Source of the DNA: an uncultured Clostridia bacterium
GTDB taxonomy: Bacteria > Bacillota > Clostridia > TANB77 > CAG-508
Assembly: GCA_944388755.1 (NCBI GenBank)
Contig: CALXJY010000008.1
Coordinates: 1-49,802, forward strand
Reading direction: 5' to 3'
DNA: 49,802 bases
A program made the translations under genes and the position numbers. Shown here in pieces: positions 20,822 to 30,355 of this stretch. The notes beneath the pieces were generated by a model. The model was given only the letters and a program-made list of their open reading frames with translations, had not been told where the DNA came from and searched no databases. The number at the start of each line of letters is the position of its first letter. Within the stretch, counting starts at the first letter, position 1.

Positions 20822-21253
20822 TCATTCCTTTATATTTGTCATTATTTGTAGTATTCCTTTTTGTGTTGTTTCCATATACCCACATTCTAAATATACTATT
20901 ATTAATAATACTACAAAGATTATAATTATTCTTTTGATAAATTGTACTTTATCTATGTTTTCTTCTTGTAATTTTGTTATTTGTTTGCATGTTATTGGTA
21001 TAGTTATAATACCATTAATTCCTGTAAACAATAGTAATAATACAGTTTTTATATTATTCATTATTTCTTGTGATTCATATTGTATATTTTCTTTTGAGGT
21101 TATATATGAAATGTTTGTAATTATAAATATTATTAATAAATTTGCTAAAATATATATTATCTTTTTTGCTATTGGCATTCTTTCTAAACTATTTAGTGAC
21201 CATAATGTAAGTACTATATAGATTATTAATATTGTTAGATAAATTATTAACAT
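20822..21253 (-). CDS. Small four-helix membrane protein, unknown
   Basis: 143 residues with four predicted transmembrane segments (about 1-18, 29-48, 66-88, 105-122) and a short hydrophilic end. I do not recognise a family and see no catalytic motif. It sits between mutL (11 bp) and miaA (9 bp to the chosen start), so it is part of that operon. The ribosome site GAAGGA is present. A real gene is likely from spacing and composition, but no function can be assigned. Confidence 0.65.
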   Translation of the reverse strand: MLIIYLTILIIYIVLTLWSLNSLERMPIAKKIIYILANLLIIFIITNISYITSKENIQYESQEIMNNIKTVLLLLFTGINGIITIPITCKQITKLQEENIDKVQFIKRIIIIFVVLLIIVYLECGYMETTQKGILQIMTNIKE

Positions 21254-21264
21254 TGTTTTTCCTT

Positions 21265-23601
21265 CTACTTTCTTGCAAATTTTCTTTCAATATCATATTT
21301 TGACATTTTTATTGCTGTTGGTCTTCCATGTGGGCAACTAAATGGATTTGGTAGTTCTAGCATTTTGTCTATTAAGCTTTGAACTTCTTCTATTGTTAAT
21401 GCCATATTTGCTTTTACAGCTGCCTTACATGCAACAGTTGCTATGAATTTTTCTTCTTTTTCTTGTTTTGCTGTTCTAGCTACAGTATTTATTTCATCAA
21501 GTGTTTCTAAAAATAGTTCTTTATTATCTAAATTCACACAAATTGTTGGTACCCCTGTTAGTTTTATTGTATTTTCTCCAAATTCTTCTAAGTCAAATCC
21601 TACTTTTCTAAACATGTCTAGATTTTCTTTTGCTATATCCATTTCCTTGTGTGTTAATGTTATAATGTCTGGTAATAGTAACATTTGTGAATCTCTTGTA
21701 CTATTACTATAATAGTTTTTCTTCACTTTTTCATATAATACTCTTTCATGTGCTGCATGTTGGTCTATTATATACATTTCTTGATTCATTTCTATTATTA
21801 TATAAGTACTAAAAACTATTCCTATTATTTTGTATGGTTGTTTTTTTAGCTCAGGTATTTCTTCAAACATATTTAGATTTTTTTGTATTATGTCTGTTCC
21901 ATCTGTTTCTTTTTTTTCTATTTCTTGTTTTATTGGTGCTTTTCCAAATAATTTTTGATACATTTCGTCAAAATCTACTTTTTCATTTGTTTCATTTTCT
22001 TGTAATTTGTTTGGTACATCTTTTAAGTTTATTAAGTTGTCTATTTCATTTTCGATATTGTTTTCACTGACAGTTTCGTTTTTTTGTTGTTTTTCTTCTG
22101 ATTCTTTAACTCTTTGTAGTATTTCCTTCATACTATATGTTTTTTGTGTGTCTTTTTTTGGTTCTTCTGTTTTTGTATAATCATTTAATTGTTCTGTATT
22201 TTGGTTTTCATTTGTATTTGTGATGTCTGTTTGTTCTTTTTCTTCTATCTCTTTTGTGTTAGTCTCACTTAATTGTTGTATATAATTTATTTGCTCTAGC
22301 TTTGAGTCGTTTTGTTGTTCTGTTTTTTCTATATTGCTGTTTGACTGTAAAGCTAATTTTAAATCTTCTATATTTTCTTCTTGTGAGCCAGTTATTTCTT
22401 TTCTTAAATTTATTAGTTGTTCTAATATACTGTCTGTATTTATTGGTCCACTTGTATCTATATTAAATGGATTTATTTTTTGTTTATTTTCTGATGTATT
22501 TATATTATGTGTTTTATCAGGCATATTTGTTTTTATATTACTTTCTGTTTCTGTATATTGTCTTATTTGATTTTCATCTGTTCTTCGTAATCCAAAAAGT
22601 CCTTGGTTATCTCCGTTTCTTAGTAATGTGTCTTTTATTGCATGATATATGGCTTGGAAAACTTTATTTTCTTCTTGAAATCTTACTTCTAATTTTGCTG
22701 GATGTACGTTTACGTCGACTTTTGCTGGATTCATTGTTATGTTTAATACTACAAATCCAAATTTTCCTAGTGGTATCATTCCTTTATATGCTTGTTCTGT
22801 AGCTGACATTAATGTTTTATCTTTTATATATCTTTTATTAACAAAGAATAATTGGTTTGATCTATTTGATCTTGCTATTTCTGGTTTTCCTACCATTCCT
22901 TCTACTTTCATATCCTCATATTCATATGATACAGGAAGTACTGATTCTGCTACTGATTTTCCATATATGCTATATATTACAGTTTTTAAATCTCCATTTC
23001 CATTTGTTTGTATAATTGTTTTTCCTGTATTTATTAGTTTAATTGCTATTTGTGGATTTACTAGTGCTATTCTTGTTATTACATCTTCTATATAACCTGA
23101 TTCTGTATAATCTTTTTTTAAAAATTTATATCTTACTGGTGTGTTAAAAAATAGGTTTTTTACTGTAATTGTTGTTCCTACTGGTGATGGTGATATTTCT
23201 TTTTCTAATATATTTCCTGCTTCTACTACTACTTTGTATCCATTTTCTTGTTCTCTTGTTTTTGAAATCATTTCTACATTAGATATTGCTCCAATACTTG
23301 CTAAAGCCTCTCCTCGAAACCCCATAGATGTTATACTATTTAAATCGTCAGCAGAGCGTATTTTGCTTGTTGCGTGTCTTTCAAATGCTATTTCTAAGTC
23401 GTCTTGCGCAATTCCCTTTCCATTGTCTGAAATTTTTATATATGAAATTCCTCCATTTTTTATTTCTACAGTAATATTAGTTGCTCCGGCATCTATAGAA
23501 TTTTCAACCATTTCTTTAATAACAGATGCTGGTCTTTCTATTACTTCACCTGCTGCAATTTTATTTATTGTTAAATCATCTAATAATACAATATTTCCCA
23601 T
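21265..23601 (-). CDS. mutL: DNA mismatch repair protein MutL
   Basis: 778 residues, long for MutL (usually 620-680). The N-terminal GHKL ATPase has IAAGEVIERPASVIKEMVEN, DAGATNI, DNGKGI and TSMGFRGEALASI, then the transducer domain to about 330. A low-complexity linker rich in Glu, Asn, Thr and Gln (about 340-590) explains the extra length. The C-terminal domain has the endonuclease metal motif DQHAAHERVLYE at 613-624 and CPHGRPTAIKMSKYDIERKF near the end, so this is a nicking MutL as in Bacillus. It starts the mutL-miaA stretch; mutS is not in the window. Confidence 0.95.
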   Translation of the reverse strand: MGNIVLLDDLTINKIAAGEVIERPASVIKEMVENSIDAGATNITVEIKNGGISYIKISDNGKGIAQDDLEIAFERHATSKIRSADDLNSITSMGFRGEALASIGAISNVEMISKTREQENGYKVVVEAGNILEKEISPSPVGTTITVKNLFFNTPVRYKFLKKDYTESGYIEDVITRIALVNPQIAIKLINTGKTIIQTNGNGDLKTVIYSIYGKSVAESVLPVSYEYEDMKVEGMVGKPEIARSNRSNQLFFVNKRYIKDKTLMSATEQAYKGMIPLGKFGFVVLNITMNPAKVDVNVHPAKLEVRFQEENKVFQAIYHAIKDTLLRNGDNQGLFGLRRTDENQIRQYTETESNIKTNMPDKTHNINTSENKQKINPFNIDTSGPINTDSILEQLINLRKEITGSQEENIEDLKLALQSNSNIEKTEQQNDSKLEQINYIQQLSETNTKEIEEKEQTDITNTNENQNTEQLNDYTKTEEPKKDTQKTYSMKEILQRVKESEEKQQKNETVSENNIENEIDNLINLKDVPNKLQENETNEKVDFDEMYQKLFGKAPIKQEIEKKETDGTDIIQKNLNMFEEIPELKKQPYKIIGIVFSTYIIIEMNQEMYIIDQHAAHERVLYEKVKKNYYSNSTRDSQMLLLPDIITLTHKEMDIAKENLDMFRKVGFDLEEFGENTIKLTGVPTICVNLDNKELFLETLDEINTVARTAKQEKEEKFIATVACKAAVKANMALTIEEVQSLIDKMLELPNPFSCPHGRPTAIKMSKYDIERKFARK

Positions 23602-23612
23602 TTGATTTACTC

Positions 23613-24263
23613 CTATTCTTTTTCTTCATTTTGCTTTTGTTGTTTTAAATTTTTTTCAAATTTTGTTGTACAATACACAAGAGATAACATATATATTGTT
23701 AATGTTAGTGGTATTGTTATTCTTCCTATTGGAATTCTAGTAATTGCCATTATGCTATATAATATTACTTGCCAAATTATTACTATTCCTATTGTTTTTG
23801 CAATTGTTTTTATTATGCCTAATTTATAATACCTAATTCCTATATAAATTAATATTATTAGTGTTGCGATAATAAATGGTATTATATATGGTTCTGCTAA
23901 GTCTTTTAGGTGTGTGTGTGGTACTACTATTATTTCTGTACTTTCTGCACTTATTTCTGTTCCATATTTTTCATTTATTTTTGTTACTATTTGATTTTTT
24001 TGGTCTTCTGTAATGTCTTTTGATAATATACTTACAGCATCTTCATATATCTCTATTTTTTGTATTACTACATCTTGCCCTATTACTTCTTTTGCTATTT
24101 GTTTTATATCTGAACTTTCAAATGTTTTTTGTAAATTTAATTCTATTCTTTTTCCACCTTCATATCGTAAATCGAAATTAAATCCTTTTGTTACTGTTAT
24201 TACAGTTCCTATAATAATTATTATAATTGCAATTAGTATTAGAACTTTATTTTTGGTTTTCAT
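23613..24263 (-). CDS. secF: SecF-like translocase subunit, shortened
   Basis: 216 residues, clearly below the usual 290-320. One membrane helix (about 6-26) is followed by FNFDLRYEGGKRIELNLQ, the D...GG motif of SecD/SecF, a periplasmic domain to about 125, and three more helices (about 126-146, 155-175, 178-197). The standard six-helix SecF is therefore cut to about four. Being 50 bp downstream of a recognisable secD supports the assignment. SecDF uses the proton gradient to help pull exported proteins out of SecYEG. The sequence is divergent, so this is family-level only. Confidence 0.7.
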   Translation of the reverse strand: MKTKNKVLILIAIIIIIIGTVITVTKGFNFDLRYEGGKRIELNLQKTFESSDIKQIAKEVIGQDVVIQKIEIYEDAVSILSKDITEDQKNQIVTKINEKYGTEISAESTEIIVVPHTHLKDLAEPYIIPFIIATLIILIYIGIRYYKLGIIKTIAKTIGIVIIWQVILYSIMAITRIPIGRITIPLTLTIYMLSLVYCTTKFEKNLKQQKQNEEKE

Positions 24264-24313
24264 GTTTTCTCATTCCTTTCTTAATGTTATCTGTTTTGCT
24301 TAAATAAATATAT

Positions 24314-25762
24314 TTATTTTTCTGTCTTTTCCTCTTTATTTCCTCTCATTTTAAGTACTGGAACTGTAATAATCCAGTTATATATTAATAATAGGACTAT
24401 TCCCCAAAACATTACCATTCCAAAACTTGAGATTGGTATCCAGTTTATAAAGCAGAATGTAATTGCCATTATGCTTATTGGCATAATCCTTAATATAAAG
24501 TTAGCATATGTTTTTTGCATTTTTTCTGCTATTTCTTCACCTTTTGAATTTTCTAATAGTTTCCATACTAGTAAATAGTTTATTATTACAATTATTGCTA
24601 TTGCAAATATTCCTTCTAATGAAATTTTTACATTTGCATATCTTATAAGTATTAAGAATAATGCTATAAATCCTGATGTTGTAAATATTGATATAAATCC
24701 ATTTAATTTATATTTTATTATTATGCATATTGCTAATATAGCAATTACTGCTATTATACCAATTGATATTTTTTGTATTAAATCTGTTTCGATGTCTGAG
24801 ATTATATATTCATTTCCTGTTACGTCATATTGCATTGGTAATTTACCATTATTTAATTCTGTTGCTATTGATTTTGCTTTTTTTACATATGTTTGTATTT
24901 TGTCACTATCTGTTGATGATGTTCCTACACTTAATTCTAGTTTTCCTGTTTTTATAGGCTGATCAAATGATGTTGTCATTACATCTTGGTCATCTATTTT
25001 TAAGATAATTTCTTTTTGTTCTTCTTCTGTTGTATTTTCTTCTGTTGTTTCATTTGTTGTGTTTTCATCTGTTGTATTTTCTTCTGTTGTTTTATTTTCC
25101 TGTGTAGCATATGTATTTGTGATTTCTTCTAATTTTGTTTTTCCTTCATCTGTAAATATGATTTGTAAATATACCATTGTACCATTTGTTTCTGTTCCAT
25201 ATACTACATTTACTTCTTTTATACTTGAATTGTCCATTAATACTTCATTTGATTTGCTGTCAACTATTTCAAATTTTCCTTCTACAGGTATTTCTGAAAC
25301 TATTTGGTCTGTATTTGTATTTTCTTCTATTTCTAATGTTATTTCTCCTGTTTCTTCATTTAGTTTTATTATGCTATTATCTACTCCTAGATCTTTTAGT
25401 CTTTTTTCTATTATATTTTTTGCATTTTCAAAATTTTCTTTTGTTTTTTTGTCTGCATTGTTATCTATTTCTTCTTTTGTATATCCTTTTTCTTTAATTT
25501 CTTCATCTGTTAGATCTTCGTCAATTTTGTTTCCTTCAGCATCTTTTATTACAGTTTCTTTATCTTCTGTTGGCGCAATTGAAACAACCCTAGCTCCTTT
25601 TAGGTCCATTGCTAGGTCATATCCTTCTACTATATTTTGCATTCTGTTTTGTTTTCTTGTGTATATTCCTATAAATCCTATCATAGAAATTAATATCATA
25701 GCTAATACTATTGTTAAAATTTTAATTTTATTTCCGCTTTTTGTCTTTGTTTTCTTTTCCAT
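24314..25762 (-). CDS. secD: SecD-like protein translocase subunit
   Basis: 482 residues. A transmembrane helix near residue 15-35, the first periplasmic block with DLAMDLKGARVV and NIIEKRLKDLGVDNS, a Thr/Glu/Asn low-complexity insert (around 225-255) unusual for SecD, DQDVMTTSFDQPIKTGKLEL, then five C-terminal membrane helices. Conserved SecD pore residues are weakly preserved, so this is a divergent copy. The start is the ATG at 25762 (MEKKTKTKSGNK); an upstream GTG-type frame overlaps the HD gene. With secF it forms a two-gene unit after the HD-domain gene. Confidence 0.8.
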   Translation of the reverse strand: MEKKTKTKSGNKIKILTIVLAMILISMIGFIGIYTRKQNRMQNIVEGYDLAMDLKGARVVSIAPTEDKETVIKDAEGNKIDEDLTDEEIKEKGYTKEEIDNNADKKTKENFENAKNIIEKRLKDLGVDNSIIKLNEETGEITLEIEENTNTDQIVSEIPVEGKFEIVDSKSNEVLMDNSSIKEVNVVYGTETNGTMVYLQIIFTDEGKTKLEEITNTYATQENKTTEENTTDENTTNETTEENTTEEEQKEIILKIDDQDVMTTSFDQPIKTGKLELSVGTSSTDSDKIQTYVKKAKSIATELNNGKLPMQYDVTGNEYIISDIETDLIQKISIGIIAVIAILAICIIIKYKLNGFISIFTTSGFIALFLILIRYANVKISLEGIFAIAIIVIINYLLVWKLLENSKGEEIAEKMQKTYANFILRIMPISIMAITFCFINWIPISSFGMVMFWGIVLLLIYNWIITVPVLKMRGNKEEKTEK

Positions 25763-25781
25763 TATTATACATTCCTTTCTT

Positions 25782-26441
25782 TTATAATAATTTTGTACCA
25801 TTTATAATTAGTTCAAACCAAATATTTAAGTATTTTGCTGCATATTTACTCATCATAGTTCTGTCCATAAATATTTCAAAATAATTTAGTACTGGGCATA
25901 TTTTGTTGTCAATTGTAAGTTCTAAAGTTATTTTTCTATTTTTGGCATCTAAGCTTAAATTTGAATTTGTTACCGCATAGTTTACCCTGTCATGCATATC
26001 AAATGTCGATAAATTTTTATTACACACTCTATCTCTATGCACATCTGATTTATCTGCTAATATTATCGCTGCAGATATATCACTTATAGCTGTTCCTGTA
26101 TTTTCATCATGGTTTCCTATTGCCATTATTATTTCTGTTCTTTCTTCTACTTTCATTCCCATATCTTTTAGGATTTGATATGCAAGTATTGCTCCACTAT
26201 GTGCATGATCTACTCTATTTATGCAATTTCCTATATCATGTAAATATCCTGCTATTTTTGCTAGTTCTACTGTTCGTTTTGGATATTCTAATTTTTCTAA
26301 TATATCTCCTGCTCTTTTTGATACTATTGATATATGTCTATGCCCATGTTCTGTATAACCTAATTCTGTTAATTGTTTTTTAGCTCCTTGTATTAGAGCT
26401 TCTATTTCTTCATTGTTTTTTATATCTTCTAAAGTTACCAT
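25782..26441 (-). CDS. HD-domain phosphohydrolase
   Basis: 219 residues. The HD superfamily metal ligands are visible: HGHRHISIVSKRAGDI (His at about 34-36), YLHDIGNCINRVDHAHSGA with HD at 68-69, then MAIGNHDENTG and ILADKSDVHRDRV. The C-terminal third is a small beta domain. Such proteins hydrolyse phosphomonoester or diester bonds in nucleotides; the substrate is unknown. It begins the HD-secD-secF run (20 bp to secD). The start is supported by AAGGAGG. A 13-bp hairpin lies upstream in its possible leader. Confidence 0.85.
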   Translation of the reverse strand: MVTLEDIKNNEEIEALIQGAKKQLTELGYTEHGHRHISIVSKRAGDILEKLEYPKRTVELAKIAGYLHDIGNCINRVDHAHSGAILAYQILKDMGMKVEERTEIIMAIGNHDENTGTAISDISAAIILADKSDVHRDRVCNKNLSTFDMHDRVNYAVTNSNLSLDAKNRKITLELTIDNKICPVLNYFEIFMDRTMMSKYAAKYLNIWFELIINGTKLL

Positions 26442-26480
26442 TATATCCTCCTTAGCTGTATAGATTTTATATTAAAATTT

Positions 26481-26512
26481 AAAAAATATCAACCTCTTTG
26501 TTGATATTTTTT
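26481..26512. terminator. Bidirectional hairpin upstream of the HD-domain gene
   Basis: A perfect 13-bp stem (AAAAAATATCAAC with its complement) and a 6-base loop, with T-runs on both strands. It lies 40 bp upstream of the leftward HD gene. It may end transcripts arriving from the right or attenuate the HD-secD-secF unit. The rest of 26442-26739 is AT-rich with no gene that I can see. Confidence 0.55.
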
Positions 26513-26739
26513 CCATATTAATGAAATTCTTTGTGCTATTTATTGTTATTATGAATTAATTTAAAATGATTTATGCTTTGAATTCATTTTTTATTCTAAT
26601 TTATATATGTGTACTAAATATTTTTTGATTTTGTTATATTTTTTATAACAATATATTTTATATTTTAATATACCATTTTGTTTTATCTTATAATCTCTTT
26701 AAGTTTTTATATATATGATTTTTGAAAGGAGATATTTGT

Positions 26740-26991
26740 GTGAAAACTCGTATAAAAAACTTAAGAGAAGATAATGACCTTACTCAAAAGCAATTAAGTA
26801 AGTTTCTTAATATTTCTCAAGTTGCTTATTCGTATTATGAGCTTAACAAAAGAAATATTCCTTTAGAATCATTGTGTAAACTAGCTGATTTTTATAATAC
26901 TAGTGTTGATTATTTGCTATATAGAACTGATGAAGTTCTTCCATACCCTCAAGTTACAAAACCTGTTTACAAAGAAACTATTACGATTTAG
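26740..26991 (+). CDS. XRE-family HTH regulator
   Basis: 83 residues from the GTG at 26740, with GAAAGGAG eight bases upstream; the TTG at 26722 lies before that site and is unlikely to be used. KTRIKNLREDNDLTQKQLSK, FLNISQVAYSYYELNKRNIP and LCKLADFYNTSVDYLLYRTD form a complete Cro/CI-type helix-turn-helix. It is the first plus-strand gene and stands alone. It is typical of regulators left in mobile or decaying islands. Its target is unknown. Confidence 0.85.
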   Translation: MKTRIKNLREDNDLTQKQLSKFLNISQVAYSYYELNKRNIPLESLCKLADFYNTSVDYLLYRTDEVLPYPQVTKPVYKETITI

Positions 26992-27328
26992 TTTTTTATT
27001 ACAATATTTGAATTTATGTCGTGTGTTTTTGCATTAGAAACTATTTCTTCTAGCACTGGGCATGATCCACTTAATACTATTTTTGCATTATTTTGTGTTG
27101 CGGTACTATATCCAAAACAATATCTTCTGTATCATTCAATGCATAAGTTTCATTATTTAAAGTATATTCCCATAAATCCATGTTTACAGATTTTCCATTT
27201 GAGTCTAATCCAATTATGCCTTGAGTAGTTTGTTGTAAATAAGGATTTACATTTTTCATTATCTCGTCCCAGTAAATTATTTTTATAATACCATTTATAT
27301 TAATAATATAGTCTCTATGAAAAATCAA
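26988..27328 (-). pseudogene. Frameshifted remnant of a secreted or pilin-like protein
   Basis: The minus strand reads NVNPYLQQTTQGIIGLDSNG and continues through WEYTLNNETYALNDTED, then a base loss near 27105 switches the frame to YSTATQNNAKIVLSGSCPVL with a stop at 26988. The joined product looks like the C-terminal half of a clostridial pilin-like or extracellular protein. No credible N-terminus is visible upstream. This break is a one-base loss and does not involve CGG, so it looks like ordinary decay. Its stop overlaps the end of the XRE gene on the other strand. Confidence 0.55.
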
Positions 27329-27412
27329 ACTTACTGAAAATGAAGTTTATGAGTTGATTTTGGCTAACAAATAAAAAATTAAGGCTAACATATTTATATC
27401 TATATTTATATG

Positions 27413-27661
27413 TTAGTCTTTTTGCTCATCTTGTTCTGCCGTATCAAACATTGGTTCTGTAAAGAATTCTCCTAAAGTAATTGTAAACCCTTCGCAAATA
27501 TGTAATAAAGTATCCAATTTTATTAGTTCTGTTTTACCACTCATAAATGTTGAAATAGTAGAACAAGGAATTCCAGACATCTTACATAATTTCCATACAT
27601 TCATATTCTTTTCTTTCAAATAAAATTTAATTCTTTTTCTTATTGCATCTGATAATTTCAT
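27413..27661 (-). CDS. Cro/CI-type HTH regulator
   Basis: 82 residues from the ATG at 27661 with GGGAGG upstream. MKLSDAIRKRIKFYLKEKNM, VWKLCKMSGIPCSTISTFMS and LDTLLHICEGFTITLGEFFT show a compact XRE-type helix-turn-helix, with a short acidic tail. It belongs to the small-regulator type found in phage- or ICE-derived islands. The upstream region 27662-27910 is AT-rich with no other gene that I can see. Function beyond DNA binding is not deducible. Confidence 0.85.
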   Translation of the reverse strand: MKLSDAIRKRIKFYLKEKNMNVWKLCKMSGIPCSTISTFMSGKTELIKLDTLLHICEGFTITLGEFFTEPMFDTAEQDEQKD

Positions 27662-27910
27662 TTTATTAATCCTCCCTAAAATCAATAAAATTATATATAA
27701 ATGCAATTATGTATCACTTTGGCACATTGAAAAATTATAAAATATTTTCAATTTGTCGAACTAATTTGTTGCATTGAAATTTTTGTTATGCTATAATGAA
27801 ATTACTTCAATTTGCCAAACTATATAAATTTATTAAATATGTTGTAACCACTAATAAAATATTCCAAATATGAACAGAATAATATAAATTGGTAAATTGA
27901 GGTAATAAAA

Positions 27911-28181
27911 ATGACGCAAAATATAAATAATAGTTTAGAGGAAATATTAAAAGAGTTTATTGGAAAAAATGCAATTATAACTCAAGATGGATTTTTAAAA
28001 AAATAAATATTCAATACATAAATTAAAATACTTTATTGAATATGAAATTTTGAATATCATAGATGAAGAAAGTAAAAATTATCTAATGGTAAACTTGAAG
28101 CAGATATACAAAATAGAAATCAATGAAAAGGATATTAAACTACACTTAGATAATGATACAATAATTTGTCTTGGCATTTAA
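27911..28181 (+). pseudogene. Small hypothetical protein with a one-base frameshift
   Basis: From the ATG at 27911 (GAGG upstream) the frame reads MTQNINNSLEEILKEFIGKN then AIITQDGFLKK and stops at TAA. Skipping one base there restores KYSIHKLKYFIEYEILNIID and a frame to 28181, 89 residues in all. The break lies at an A-run (seven A before the extra T), as expected of slippage, not at CGG. I do not recognise the family. Either a disabled gene or one rescued by polymerase slippage. Confidence 0.45.
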
Positions 28182-28317
28182 AAAGATAGACTACTAGAAA
28201 ATTATTTTTGCAATTTTGCTAATTCTTCTTTATCTTTTTCATCTAAATTATTTGAGCTAAATTCTAATAAAGAAATTTTAGAAAATCAAAAGAAAAATGA
28301 AAGGAATGGATTTAATT

Positions 28318-29360
28318 ATGAAGAAACTAAAAAAAGAATTAAAATATGGTAAAAAAGTATTACTCTTATTTCTCTTGTCGTTACAATAATTGTTTTGCTA
28401 ATATTAGCAGGGGTAACAATTGCAACAATAACGGGTGATAACGGAATTTTAAATAGGGCTAGTGAAAGTAAAGAAAAAACTGAAGAAGCACAAGAAAAAG
28501 AATGTTTAGAATTAGCTATCACATCAAGTCAGATAGAAGATGTTAATACATTGGAAATAACAGAAGGAAGATTAAGTGATGCTATAAAACAGCAATTTGG
28601 AAATAATAAAGACTTTAGTATTACAGATAATGAGGATGGAAGTTTTTTAGTAAGTATGAATGATACTCAAAGAATGTATTATATAGATGATACAGGAGAA
28701 ATAGTAGACCAAAATAAAATGCTAAAAATTAGTACAGAAAATGATTTAAAAACCTTTAGGGATAATGTAAACAGCGGAAATACTTACGAAGGATATTATA
28801 TATATTTATCAAATGATATAAGAATCAATGAAGAATGGAATCCGATAGGAAAATATGATGCTACTAGCTCAAATCCTGATGATAGCATAAATAGATTCTT
28901 TAGTGGAATATTTGATGGTAGTTTTCACAAAATTTATAATCTAAATATAAATGCTACCGAAAAATCAAAAGGTTTATTTGGATTAATAAAAGGTGGTACT
29001 GTTAAAAACTTAGGTATCGATAGTGGAAATATTAGCAGTAATTCAACAGTAGGAGGAATAGTCGGGTATGCATATAATAACGCTCAAATAATTAATTGTT
29101 ATAATAAAGCAAATATAATTTCTAATGACAGATATGCTGGAGGAATAGTTGGGTATGCAAATAATATGGGTGATATAAAAAATAATTATTTTTTGCAAAA
29201 TACTGTTAATGATGGAAACGGTTTAGATATTGAAGGTGTAGAAACAAAAAATGAGGAAGAATTAAAAAAAATATATACAGTATTAGGAAATGATTTTAAA
29301 GAAGATACAAATAATATAAATAATGGATATCCAATACTCCAGTGGCAGAAGGTGTCCTAA
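28318..29360 (+). pseudogene. Pilin-like GLUG-motif surface protein, frameshifted near the start
   Basis: The signal region starts MKKLKKELKYGKK at 28318, then one A is missing from an A-run near 28351; in the next frame it continues SITLISLVVTIIVLLILAGV, a classic type IV prepilin-like N-terminal helix seen in many clostridial surface proteins. The body continues to 29360 with ITGDNGILNRASESKEKTEE, a beta-rich middle and C-terminal GLUG repeats (VGGIVGYAYNN, AGGIVGYANNMG). The main frame of over 320 codons is intact, so this is a recent single-base lesion, slippage-rescued expression, or a sequencing error in a homopolymer. Between 28182 and 28317 the minus strand holds a protein-like end (NNLDEKDKEELAKLQK) that may be another remnant. 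Confidence 0.65.
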
Positions 29361-29460
29361 AATAGGAACCTTCTTTAATGTTTCATAAGCATTATAACAT
29401 TTATTTTTTTAAATTCATTTAAAAATATGAAAAAAATAAATTTATATTATTAAAATATCA

Positions 29461-29505
29461 AAAAAGATGAAATTGTATTTATTTTTTACAATTCATCTTT
29501 TTTTC
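29461..29505 (+). terminator. Terminator after the pilin-like gene
   Basis: A stem of AAAAAGATGAAATTGT paired with ACAATTCATCTTTTT (one bulge) is followed by a T-run, 100 bp after the stop at 29360. The interval 29361-29460 holds only AT-rich sequence. Confidence 0.75.
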
Positions 29506-29524
29506 TCTGCTTTTTTAGCTTTTA

Positions 29525-30067
29525 TTTCTTACAGATTGTAACCCTATTTTAGAAAAAAAACTTATTAAATGACAAAGTTGGTATTTTAGATATTAAAGCT
29601 AAAATAGATAATACTACTAATATGGATATTGAAATGCAAGTTACTGACCACAAAAATATTAAAAAAAGAATTCTGTTTTATTTAAGCAAAATGTATACCA
29701 AAACTTTTAAAAAAAGTCAAGACTATAATTCTTTAGAAAAATGTATTGCTATTTTAATTTCGAATTACAATATAGATATAATTAAAAATATACCAAAATA
29801 CATATCTAAATGTAATATACGATAAGAAGAATATCAGAAAATAGTCTTGACAGACATTATGGAAATTTTTATATAATTGAGATAAATAAGTTAAAGGATT
29901 ATAAAGAAAAAAATAATCATAATAGTTTGAACTCATGGATAAAATTTATAGAAAATCCTGAGATGGTCAATATGTTAAATAAAGAAATTCAAAAAGTTAT
30001 TGAAAATGCTAGATATGATAAAAGCTTAAAAACTTGCATTGAACAAGGAATTAATCTAAATTGTTAG
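29525..30067 (+). pseudogene. Degenerate Rpn-family (PD-(D/E)XK) recombination-promoting nuclease
   Basis: Three frames together give a recognisable Rpn/YhgA-type protein lacking its N-terminus: NPILEKKL, then NDKVGILDIKAKIDN with the nuclease core, MDIEMQVTDHKNIKKRILFY with the E-x-Q catalytic motif, ending IPKYISKCNIR at 29825; a further frame has HYGNFYIIEINKLKDYKEK and SWIKFIENPEMVNMLNKEIQ to the TAG at 30067. At least two frameshifts and a missing 5' end make it a pseudogene. Rpn proteins are spread by mobile elements and promote RecA-independent recombination. It abuts the tRNA-Gly pair. Confidence 0.7.
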
Positions 30068-30071
30068 AATT

Positions 30072-30145
<74 letters not shown>

Positions 30146-30179
30146 AAATATTTAATTAATTATATTTTTATAAAACTTA

Positions 30180-30253
30180 TGGAGCAGGTAGTGGGAATCG
30201 AACCCACGTCATTAGCTTGGAAGGCTAAGGTTCTACCATTGAACTACACCTGC
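30180..30253 (-). tRNA. tRNA-Gly (anticodon TCC), second copy
   Basis: 74 nt with encoded CCA, almost identical to the copy 34 bp downstream; the only difference is the anticodon stem (TAGCCTTCCAAGCTA). A consensus sigma-A promoter lies about 20 bp upstream and probably drives both genes. The pair sits at the border between the decayed island and the conserved gene block to the right. Confidence 0.95.
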
Positions 30254-30273
30254 ATTTCCCTTGACATTTATAG

Positions 30274-30302
30274 ATTATAATGTATTTAATTATTTTTGTC
30301 AA
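30274..30302 (-). promoter_or_regulatory. Sigma-A promoter of the tRNA-Gly pair
   Basis: Minus strand TTGACA (30302-30297) and TATAAT (30279-30274) with an ideal 17-base spacer, ending about 20 bases upstream of the second tRNA gene. Confidence 0.85.
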
Positions 30303-30355
30303 GAGTTTTTTTATATTTTTTTATTTTCATTTATATTATTAGTTAAATTATAACT

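Noticed and set aside
26961-27130. CCG/CGG near the 26988-27328 remnant as another CGG shift
   Set aside because: On the coding strand the triplet is CCG and the frame break lies upstream of it as a one-base loss, the opposite direction.
27911-28360. Plus-strand frameshifts at about 28007 and 28351 as further programmed shifts
   Set aside because: They lie at A-runs, not at CGG, and sit in an area with other decayed genes; ordinary indels or slippage explain them.
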